Below, piece by piece: positions 45,171-54,100 of a stretch of 64,000 bases of DNA. Positions within the stretch are counted from its first letter, which is position 1; each line of letters opens with the position of its first letter. This DNA is from Zopfochytrium polystomum (taxonomy: Eukaryota; Chytridiomycota; Chytridiomycetes; Chytridiales; Chytridiaceae). Where the stretch lies: positions 62,001-126,000 of the forward strand of contig JAIVFJ010000061.1 in assembly GCA_025765615.1 (NCBI GenBank), in the 5' to 3' direction. Position numbers and translations under genes: made by a program. The notes beneath the pieces are model-generated. The model ran no database searches. It saw only the letters and a list, made by a program, of their open reading frames with translations, and was not told the DNA's origin.

Positions 45171-46094
45171 ATGTCTGACCCAAACAACACCTTCCCTGAT
45201 GCAACTGCCTTCCAAGCCTTGATGGACCAATTACAAGCCCTTTCAAGACAGACACACCAACTTCAAGAACAAGTCCTTCACCAGCAGCACCAGCTTCAAC
45301 AACAACTTCACCAACAAGAACATCAAGCTCTTCCCCTGCCTCAAGCCAACCAAGCAAGAGAGCCCAAGGTTCCCAGCCCTGACAAGTTCACTGGGCTGGC
45401 CAAAGACCTTAGGAACTTCATGGCCACTGTGGAGAATGTCATCCTTCTCCAACCTTCAAGATTTCCCAGTGAGCAAGTCAAGGTTCTTTTCACAAGCACC
45501 CTCCTGTCTGGTCAAGCTCAATCATGGTACAGATCTCTCCCAAGCACACCCACCACCCTGCAAGAGCTCTGGGAGGGGCTGGAAGCTACCTTTGGTGACC
45601 CCTACGCATCTTGGACAGCAAGATCCAAGCTCAAGCATATCAAGCAAGGAAAGCAATCTTGTGTGGCCTACACCAACCAATTCAAGCAACTAGCCAGAGA
45701 CTCTGGATACAATGATGCAGCTCTGATGGAGCTGTACCATGATGGTCTCCATGAGTCTATCCAAGACATGCTCTCCCAGTCTCTGCACATCCCTGAGACC
45801 TTGGAAGAGTACATTCTCCTTGCCATCAAGATTGACAACAGACTCTACTCCAAGAGGCTGAAGCAAAGACAAGTAGGAACTACATCAAGACCTACCCCAG
45901 TTCCTCAAGCTCTTACAGTTCCTGAACCCATGCAAGTGGATGCAGTTGAGACACTTCCTAAGGGTCCTCTGAGCCAAGAGGAGAAAACAAGGAGGGCCCA
46001 GCAGGGACTGTGTTTTTACTGTGGCTCCAAGGAGCATGCTGTCAAGGACTGCCCAAGGAAGAAGCACCCAAACTCCCAGGTCCAGGCTCACTGA
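45171..46094 (+). CDS. Chromovirus Gag
   Basis: 307 residues. The N-terminus has a Gln-rich coiled coil (residues 18-55), then the Ty3-type capsid domain (PDKFTGLAKDLRNFMATVE, QAQSWYRSLPSTPTTLQELW, SCVAYTNQFKQLARDSGY). Near the end there is one CCHC zinc knuckle, CFYCGSKEHAVKDC (C-x2-C-x4-H-x4-C), and a basic tail. The frame ends 85 nt past the start of the open pol frame. Pol lies in the -1 frame, so Gag-Pol should be made by frameshifting. It forms the particle that packages element RNA. Confidence 0.93.
   Translation: MSDPNNTFPDATAFQALMDQLQALSRQTHQLQEQVLHQQHQLQQQLHQQEHQALPLPQANQAREPKVPSPDKFTGLAKDLRNFMATVENVILLQPSRFPSEQVKVLFTSTLLSGQAQSWYRSLPSTPTTLQELWEGLEATFGDPYASWTARSKLKHIKQGKQSCVAYTNQFKQLARDSGYNDAALMELYHDGLHESIQDMLSQSLHIPETLEEYILLAIKIDNRLYSKRLKQRQVGTTSRPTPVPQALTVPEPMQVDAVETLPKGPLSQEEKTRRAQQGLCFYCGSKEHAVKDCPRKKHPNSQVQAH
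46067..46073 (+). other. Probable -1 ribosomal frameshift site
   Basis: CCCAAAC is read in the gag frame as C CCA AAC, fitting the X XXY YYZ rule. It sits in the gag/pol overlap, 19 nt before the gag stop codon (46092-46094), and slipping here enters the pol frame directly. No stimulatory structure was modelled. Confidence 0.55.
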
Positions 46095-49000
46095 GGGGCA
46101 ATTCCCTGGACCCTCCTCCAAGCTGGCCCTGTTTCATCACCACCACCAGCACCACAAACACCTCAGATTCCAAGCCCCACCAACTCACCATGGATGTCAA
46201 GATTCAACTCTCACCCAAGTCAACCATCACAACCAAGGCCCTTATAGACTCTGGATCATCCTGCAACATCATTGATGCCACCCTTGCCAAGTCTTGTGCC
46301 ATTCCTACGATCAAGAAATCCACACCCCTCAAGGTCCACTTTGCCAATCATGCTCTGTTCAAGGAAATCAGCCATGAAACCAAGCTAAACCTCCACATCC
46401 AAGACTTTCCACCATCCATGGTCAATCTGGAAGTATTGGATCTTGGCTCACCCACATTCTCTGTCATCCTGGGATTACCATGGCTGCAAGCCCAGAACCC
46501 TGCCATTGATTGGGTCACTGGTCAAGTCCAACCTCCACCAATTGGAACAGTCACCCAAAACTCAAGTCAAGCCCCCAAGTCTCATGCTCTCAAGCCCTTG
46601 ATTCAAGATTCACAGCCAGCCAAGACTCCAGTTCCACAGTTCACAGTTCACAGTCAAGATTCAAGTAGAGCTCATAGAGCTCACAGTCATGGCCATGACT
46701 CTTGTTCACAGAACCCACAGTCAAAGATTCAAGTACCACAGTTCACAGTCCACATTCAAGATTCAAGTTCCACAGCTCACAGTCTTTGCCAAGAACAGAA
46801 CTCTCAGTCAAAGATTCAAGAATCACAGTTCCCAGTCAAGAATTCAAGCCCCACTGCTGAGGAGCACAACAACCTGGACCCATCAGACCTTTTGCTGGCA
46901 TCCAAGCTACCAAAAGAATATCTCCCTTATGCTGATGTGTTTTCCAAGACCAAGGCAGACCTGCTACCAGCTCAGAGGCCTTATGACTGTGAAATCCCAC
47001 TCAAGGATGAAACTTGCAGCCCACCTTTCAAGCCACTGTACCACCTCTCTCCACCAGAAGCCAAGGCCCTCCAAGAATACATTGAAGAAATGCTGAACAA
47101 GGGATTCATCCAACCTTCCAAGTCACCAGCTGGAGCTCCCATCTTTTTTGTCAAGAAGAAGGATGGGGGACTGAGACCCTGTGTGGACTACAGAGATCTC
47201 AATGAGATGACAGTCAAGAACCGCTATCCACTGCCTCTCATCTCTGAATTACTGGACAAACTGAGCCATGCAAGGATATTTTCCAAGATTGACCTCAGAG
47301 GTGCCTACAATTTGGTCAGAATTAAGCCCCAGGATCAATGGAAGACTGCCTTCAGATGCAAATACGGTCACTTTGAGTACTTGGTTATGCCCTTTGGACT
47401 TACCAATGCTCCAGCTATTTTCCAAGGCATGATGAATGACATCTTCAGGGATATTCTGGACCTTTTTGTCATTGTCTACCTGGATGATATCCTGGTATTT
47501 TCATCTGACACTGCAAGCCATATGGGACATGTCAAGACTGTCTTGGAGAGACTCAGACAGCATCACCTCTATGCAAAGCTGGAGAAGTGTGAATTCCACA
47601 AGACCTCCATTGAGTTTTTGGGGTTCATTGTGTCTGACAAAGGGATCTCCATGGCACCAGACAAGATCCAAACTATTCTTGAATGGAAGGCTCCAAATTC
47701 CATCAAGGATGTTCAAAGCTTCCTTGGGTTTTGCAACTTCTACAGAACCTTCATTGCCAACTATTCTGCCATAGCCAAGCCTCTCACTGATCTCACCAAG
47801 AAGACCACCAAGTTTGAATGGACCCCAGCAGCAGAGCAAGCCTGGCTAGCTCTTAAGACAGCAACCACAAGTGCACCACTCCTTAAGCATGTGGATCCCT
47901 TGCTTCCCTTCACCTTGGAAACTGATGCCTCAGACTATGCCCTTGGCGCTGTTCTGTCCCAGCCAAGCTCTCAGGACCCCTCTGCTCCTCTGCATCCAGT
48001 GGCATATTACTCCAGGAAGCTGAACAGTGCTGAGTGTAACTACACAGTCCATGACAAGGAGTTGCTTGCAATTGTGGAAGCATTCAAATTCTGGAGACAC
48101 TACTTGGCTGGTTCTAAAGGCATCTCTGTCTATTCTGATCACAAGAACCTCACCTTCTTCAGGGCAAGGAGGTTGCTCAAGCAGAGGCATGCCAGGTGGG
48201 CTGAACTGCTCTCTGAGTATGACTTTAAGCTGTGCTATTCTCCTGGCCACCTTAACACTGTGGCTGATGCCCTGTCAAGAAGAACAGACCTTGCACCTGA
48301 AGGGGGAGATGGTTTCACCCCACCATCCAAGACACACCTTTCATTGCTTCCTGACAGTGTGTGGGCCCATGCTATTTCCAAGGACCCCAAGCCTCACAAG
48401 ATTCAAATCAGCCAAGAAGAGGAAAAACTTGAGATACTCAAGACAAGGCATGATGCAGCAACAGCTGGACACCCAGGAGAGCACAAGACATATGAGCTTG
48501 TTTCCAGAGACTTCTACTGGCCAGGCATGAGGAAGTACATCAAGAACTATGTCAGCAGCTGTGAAACCTGTCAAAGAAACAAATCCAGCAGACACAAACC
48601 CTATGGACTTCTGGAGCCCCTCCCAATTGCCATCAGCCCTTGGTCATCAATATCCATGGACTTCATTGTGAAACTGCCCCCATCCCATGGATTTGACTCT
48701 ATCCTTGTTGTCATCTGCAGAAGGACAAAGTTGGCCCATTTCATCCCCTGCACTGAGAATATAGATGCACAAGGAACAGCAGACCTGTTTTTGCAGCACA
48801 TATTCAGGCTCCATGGGCTGCCTCAGTCAATCGTCAGTGACAGAGGACCACAGTTCAGATCTCAATTTTGGAAAGCACTCACAGCAGCCCTTGGAATCAA
48901 GTCTCAACTGTCAACTGCTTATCACCCTCAGACTGATGGACAAACAGAAAGAACAAACCAGACTCTGGAGCAGTATTTGAGGTGCTATGTCAGCTATCAA

Positions 49001-49729
49001 CAGGATGATTGGCCCACCCTCCTTCCACTGGCAGAATTTGCTCTCAACAATTCTCTCCACTCAAGCACCCAGCTGTCTCCTTTCTTTGCAACCTATGGCT
49101 TCAATCCAAGAGGAGATCTTCTGGGACAAGAGACCCTATCCAATGTCCAAGCTCCTGCTGCGGCTTCACACTTACATAAGCTCAAGATCATCAACTCCTT
49201 CCTGGACTCCACCCTGAAGCAAGCCCAAGAAGATGCCTCAAGATTTGCCAACACTCACAGAATGGACCATGACCTTGCTGTGGGTCAGCAAGTTTGGCTT
49301 CTGAGGAAGAACTTGCAGACCAAAAGACCAAGTCCCAAGCTAGACAACCTCAAGTTGGGACCTTTCAAGATCTTGGAGCAAATCAATCCAGTCACCTTCA
49401 AGCTGGATCTCCCTGCATCCATGAAGATCCACCCAGTTTTCCATGTCAGCCTTTTAGAGAAGTTTGTGGCCAATTCCATTCCAGGCAGAGTTGTTCCTCC
49501 TCCTCCTCCAGTTGAGGTAGAAGGTGAAGAGGAATTTGAGGTTGAACAAATCTTGGATGCCAAGTGGTTTGGAAGAACACTCAAGTTCCTTGTTAAGTGG
49601 AAAGGTTACTCAGATGCTGACAACACCTGGGAGCCTGAGTCAAACCTCACTCACTGCCAAGACCTTCTGCTCGAGTTCAAGACCAGGTACCCCACCAAGT
49701 TGCAGAAGAGGCCTAAAAGGGGGAGATGA
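46073..49729 (+). CDS. Chromovirus Pol (PR-RT-RH-IN-chromodomain)
   Basis: About 1218 residues after frameshifting; the open frame itself begins at 46010. Aspartic protease: ALIDSGSSCNIIDA. Reverse transcriptase: VKKKDGGLRPCVDYRDLN, MPFGLTNAPAIFQ and the catalytic YLDDILVF. RNase H: TLETDASDYALGAVLSQ and YTVHDKELLAIVEA. Integrase zinc finger: HPGEHKTYELV with CETCQRNKS. Integrase core: SMDFIVKLPP (D), VSDRGPQFRSQFW (D), TDGQTERTNQTLEQYLR (E). The C-terminal chromodomain reads EVEQILDAKW ... LKFLVKWKGYSDADNTWEPE and probably guides insertion to marked chromatin. No stop or frameshift interrupts it. The stop (49727-49729) lies in the polypurine tract, next to the 3' LTR. Confidence 0.95.
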   Translation, partial: LPGPGSLRGNSLDPPPSWPCFITTTSTTNTSDSKPHQLTMDVKIQLSPKSTITTKALIDSGSSCNIIDATLAKSCAIPTIKKSTPLKVHFANHALFKEISHETKLNLHIQDFPPSMVNLEVLDLGSPTFSVILGLPWLQAQNPAIDWVTGQVQPPPIGTVTQNSSQAPKSHALKPLIQDSQPAKTPVPQFTVHSQDSSRAHRAHSHGHDSCSQNPQSKIQVPQFTVHIQDSSSTAHSLCQEQNSQSKIQESQFPVKNSSPTAEEHNNLDPSDLLLASKLPKEYLPYADVFSKTKADLLPAQRPYDCEIPLKDETCSPPFKPLYHLSPPEAKALQEYIEEMLNKGFIQPSKSPAGAPIFFVKKKDGGLRPCVDYRDLNEMTVKNRYPLPLISELLDKLSHARIFSKIDLRGAYNLVRIKPQDQWKTAFRCKYGHFEYLVMPFGLTNAPAIFQGMMNDIFRDILDLFVIVYLDDILVFSSDTASHMGHVKTVLERLRQHHLYAKLEKCEFHKTSIEFLGFIVSDKGISMAPDKIQTILEWKAPNSIKDVQSFLGFCNFYRTFIANYSAIAKPLTDLTKKTTKFEWTPAAEQAWLALKTATTSAPLLKHVDPLLPFTLETDASDYALGAVLSQPSSQDPSAPLHPVAYYSRKLNSAECNYTVHDKELLAIVEAFKFWRHYLAGSKGISVYSDHKNLTFFRARRLLKQRHARWAELLSEYDFKLCYSPGHLNTVADALSRRTDLAPEGGDGFTPPSKTHLSLLPDSVWAHAISKDPKPHKIQISQEEEKLEILKTRHDAATAGHPGEHKTYELVSRDFYWPGMRKYIKNYVSSCETCQRNKSSRHKPYGLLEPLPIAISPWSSISMDFIVKLPPSHGFDSILVVICRRTKLAHFIPCTENIDAQGTADLFLQHIFRLHGLPQSIVSDRGPQFRSQFWKALTAALGIKSQLSTAYHPQTDGQTERTNQTLEQYLRCYVSYQQDDWPTLLPLAEFALNNSLHSSTQLSPFFATYGFNPRGDLLGQETLSNVQAPAAASHLHKLKIINSFLDSTLKQAQEDASRFANTHRMDHDLAVGQQVWLLRKNLQTKRPSPKLDNLKLGPFKILEQINPVTFKLDLPASMKIHPVFHVSLLEKFVANSIPGRVVPPPPPVEVEGEEEFEVEQILDAKWFGRTLKFLVKWKGYSDADNTWEPESNLTHCQDLLLEFKTRYPTKLQKRPKRGR
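49715..49727 (+). other. Polypurine tract
   Basis: AAAAGGGGGAGA directly before the 3' LTR, overlapping the end of pol. It would prime plus-strand DNA synthesis. Confidence 0.75.
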
Positions 49730-50037
49730 TGTTATGAATCACCCTCTGGAAACCTCTGGAACCTTCTAGAACATTCCTTCATGGAACCTTCTGGAACCTT
49801 CTGGAACCTTCTTTGCTTTCCTGACTTGTCTTGTTGTCATTGGTATCATTGGTATCATTGTATTACTAATTGCTCTTTCTGGAACTTTCTTGGAGTCTTG
49901 ACAAGGAACACTCTCAAAAGGTATAAAAGGGGGATGGGGGACCTGTCCCATCCCTCAAGTGAATTATTGTTTCCAATACAATCATCACTCCTCTCAGTTC
50001 CTTGTCTGCCTTGTCCTGTCCTGCCCTGTTCCTGACA
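49730..50037 (+). repeat. 3' LTR, 308 bp
   Basis: Same length as, and by eye identical to, the 5' LTR. It is followed by the target duplication ATGCT. Confidence 0.95.
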
Positions 50038-51126
50038 ATGCTAATACCTGTGGTTGTCTTTGGTGTCTTCCTTGTGTGTGGGAGTGGGTATTGACCTTCC
50101 TTGCTTCTAAGACAGGTTATTCTCTCTGGCCTGGTGAGGCAGAGGTCTGTCTCCTGGTCGGATGGAGCAAGAAGAGTCCCACTGTCTCCCACCCTGGTTG
50201 CACCCTCTTCCTTGGATTGAGTTGGAACACTCTCCTTGGAGTGAGACAAGTTGTGTCTGGTTCTGTTAAGTGGAAAACAGTTCTGATTTGGTTCAACAGG
50301 CACCTCTGCACACTAACTGTTCCTTGTGTCTGCCCTTTGTCTCTCCAACCCCCTCCAACTCAGGGTTTGACTTGTTGTTTATTTCTTTTGTTGTTTCTTT
50401 TGATGGGTTGTAGTGGCTTGTCACTCCCCTTACCGATTCAGTCGGTCTTACCGATCAAGTCGGTTCTGTCTCTGGTCTAACTTGGCTTTGGCCTTGTGCC
50501 CCAGATGAAACCATTCTGTGTCTTGCACCAGAGGATTATGCTTTCTTTTGTGATTGTGTCTGTTTCATGCTTTGGTGTGAGAAACCCCTCTTTTGTGTTA
50601 GAGATTTATTTGTGTTTTTCTTGGGCTTTTTAAGACTCCAAATACACTTTCCTGTCTAGTGCCCCTAGACACCCTCCTTTTGCCCCTTTTCATTAGTCAG
50701 GATTGGTATTTAGGTCCATGCTCTAGTTTCCACCTATAGCCCTAGGTGAGGAGTTAGAGAGCACAGTCTCACACACAGTCCAGCAGGACGAAATTGGAAG
50801 AAGAAAGAACTAATGGAAAATTTAGAAATCAGGAAGATAGATGGGGATAGTAGAATAGAAGCATAGAAAATGAAAGACAAAGGGCTTTTAATAGAATGAA
50901 ATATTCGAAATGATCTAAACAGTAAGTTGACAGATCTTGTAAGTGATCGACCTCATCATACCTTCTACCCAACACCTATACCAAGCAACCAGCTGAAAAA
51001 ATAGAATTCCCATCAGTAGGTTGAGAGAAAAATGCAACAGATGAGCGATCGCTGGAAACCAAAAACAAAAACATAGGAGCATGGTTAGGGGAAAGCCAGA
51101 TGGGAAGTTTGCTTTGCTTAGAAAGA
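50038..51126. other. AT-rich spacer with tandem hairpins
   Basis: The right flank of the insertion. It contains two near-identical 15-nt hairpins (50432-50446 and 50450-50464) of the form ACCGA-n5-TCGGT. No gene seen. Confidence 0.5.
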
Positions 51127-54100
51127 TCAGAACTGAATCAAGCAACATACTCCATTTCCCAGAACAAGAATAGATTTTTTAAAAAGAAGGTGAATATTTC
51201 CCCTCAAGTCGATTGGAAGCCAACAAGAGGCCCCACTGTCAGTGTCTAAGAACCAAACTGCCTTGCTTGCAGTAACCAATGAGTGAAGGACTGTTCCAGA
51301 TTGCAGTTTCTCTCCAAAAATGTTTCTGCCGCAAAAATGGTGTTGCAGCACAAGTCTGTCTGATTCTGATGATTCCATCACCGCCTCACTCTCCAAAGTT
51401 GCAAGATTCCAGAGTTCTCTTTTGCCGTTGGTCTCATTTAAAACCAAGAATCGACCATCAGGAGAAAATGCTGAAGTGGTGCTGAAGGAGCAGTCTTTCA
51501 TAACGTGAACCAGTTGGCCTAATGATGTACTCCAAATGCATACTGTTGTGTCGGCACTTCCAGACACAACAAAGCTTTCATCAGGACTGAATGCAACAGA
51601 TTCAACCATGCTGATGTGTTTGGCCACTAGCTTGTGCAGCAGCTCGCCAGAGGTAGTACTCCAAATCTGGACAGTCATGTCCCAGCTTCCAGTAGCAATA
51701 AGCTGCCCACTTGGGCTGAAAGCTACAGACTTCACCCAGTCAGAGTATCCTTCCAGCCGGTGTTTCACTTCGCCAGTAGATGCATTCCATATCTGTACAG
51801 TCCTGTCAGCTCCTCCAGACGCAATCATCTGGCCATCAGGGCTAAACGCAACACAGATGACCCAATCAGTGTGACCTTCAAGATTTCGAATTTCCTGACC
51901 AGTGAGCGCATGCCAAGTCCTGACAGTCTTGTCCCAACTTCCAGAAACAATATATTGCCCATCAAGACTAAATGCAACAGTTTCAATCGTGTCCGAGTGT
52001 CCCTGGAGCTTGTGCAGCTCATCACCATTGATTGAATCCCAAATCCTCACGGTCCTATCCGTGCTTCCAGTCGCAACCAATTTTCCATCAGGACTGACAA
52101 CTGCAGACTTCACTTCACCAGAGTGTCCATCCAAGTCATGGAGGTCCTTGTCAGCAGATGCATTCCAAATCCGTACAGTCCTGTCGGAACTTCCAGACAC
52201 TACAAACTGGCCATCATGACTGAATGTCACAGAATGAACTCTATCAGAATGTCCAATAAGACTGTATTCAGGTGCTCCTGCACTTCCAGACACGGCTATC
52301 TCCATATTCGGGCTGAATGCTGCAAAATTTACTCTGCCAGAGTGTCCCTCTAGTACCTTTGCCTCCTTGCCATTGGACGCATTCCAAATCCTGATTGTCT
52401 TGTCCCAGCTTCCAGAAACAATAAATTGGCCATCTAGGCTGAATGAGACAGAGTTTACTCTGTCAGAGTGTCCTTGAAGTGTCTGCAGGTTGTCGCAAGT
52501 GACTGCATTCCAAATCCTGACAGTCTTGTCAGAACCTCCAGAGACAACAAACTGCCCATCAGGGCTGAATGCAACTGAAGTGACTTCATCAGAGTGCCCA
52601 CTCAGCAAGCGCTGCTGTTCACCTGTAGCCGCATTCCATATTCTCACGGTTGTGTCCACACTTCCAGATACAACAAACTTTCCATCAGGGCTAAATTTTG
52701 CAGAGTTGACCCAGCCTGAATGTCCCTTCAATTCACGCAGCTTCTCTCCGGAACGGGCATTCCAAATTATGACAAAACAATCGTTACTACTTGACACAAC
52801 CAGCTCAGCATTAGGACTGATTGCTGCAGAGTTAACCCTTTCAAGGTGACCAGTAAGCACACGAAGCTCCCGGCCAGTGGTAGCACTCCAAATCCGAACT
52901 GTTTTATCGGTACTTCCAGATACAATGTGCACTCCATCAGGGCTGAATGCTGCAGATGTGACTTCAAAAGTGTGGCCTTCCAGCTTGTGCAGCTCCTGCC
53001 CTGTGGATGCATTCCAAATCCTGATTGTCTTGTCAACACCTCCAGACACAACTAGGAGTCCATCTGGACTAAATGATGTGGAATTGACTCGATCAGTGTG
53101 CCCCTCCAGAACACTGATGCAAGAAGGCCAGAATCTGGGCTGTCCCTTTGCCAGGCGAGGAACCAAAATACTGGGTGGAACCTTTCCAGCAAAGTTCCTG
53201 TAAAACTCAGAGTTGCTGGGCGAGAAAGGGATGGCTGTAAAGTAAACCTGCAAAGCTGATAGATTCAGCGGAACAATGAACTTTTGCAGAACTCTTTTCA
53301 TGTCTTCCATTAGGCAATGCACACTGCTTCGCCCCTCTTCTTCCAAAGGAAGTATTTGTTGGAGCTTAGACATAGCAGGGATCACCATATCTAGACTATG
53401 AATTAAACTGCAGGCTTCCAAATAGTGATCACCGTGTGTTTGCAGAAGACTTTTCACATCAGAGAATAGACTCAACTCCATGGCAAAAGTTGATGATCTG
53501 TTATTGATAGCAGCAGGTTCAAGAAGAGAAGGTGATAGTTCACTTGAAGTGGGTGTCTCTTTCAAATATTGTGCATCATCTCTTCTATTTTTAAGTTGTG
53601 GTATCTTGGAACTCTTCAAACCAAGTGCAGAGATCCGCTTCACATTCACATTGGTCTCCTTCACATCATCCATATTGTTGTCAAGTGATCCAGCTTGAAC
53701 TGACGAATCAAAGCAGTGCTCCCAAAAGTGCTTGACTGCATACTTGATATGCTCAGGAATGTGCCGACCCACAATATCTTCGAAGTTGGGAATCTCAGAG
53801 TGAAAGTCTGACAATGGGAGGTTGCACATATTGAACTTCAAGTTCTTTTCCATTGCGCTGATACAGAGGCTTGCAAATCTCATATGGCATGCCTTTGGAT
53901 CGATCTGCAGCTGAGTAATCAAGCACCTTGATCGACTTGTGAGGAAGTCTTTCACAGATTTGTGAAAAAACCTGATCTTCATTGTGGATCCATCAAGCAC
54001 AAGAATGGGATCAAGGATGCGGATACATCTTTTCACATTTTCCTCGTTCCACATGTCAAGCAAAGACACAATTGCCGATGCAGTCAGCGGCTCATATGCA

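Larger units (their letters stand above)
44823..50037 (+). mobile_element. Intact Ty3/gypsy chromovirus (Tf1/sushi-like)
   Basis: Complete LTR retrotransposon of 5215 bp. It has two 308-bp LTRs (44823-45130, 49730-50037) that look identical by eye, both starting TG and ending CA. It is flanked by the 5-bp target duplication ATGCT (44818-44822 and 50038-50042). Inside are a primer site at 45133-45143, gag (45171-46094), pol in the -1 frame, and a polypurine tract before the 3' LTR. The order protease-RT-RNase H-integrase-chromodomain is that of chromoviruses. All reading frames are open, so the insertion is recent and may be active. Confidence 0.95.

Noticed and set aside
44823..50037. Array of repeated GGAACCTTCT units as a CRISPR or satellite
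   Set aside because: The units are a 10-bp motif inside an LTR in a eukaryotic genome; the pattern fits heat-shock elements.
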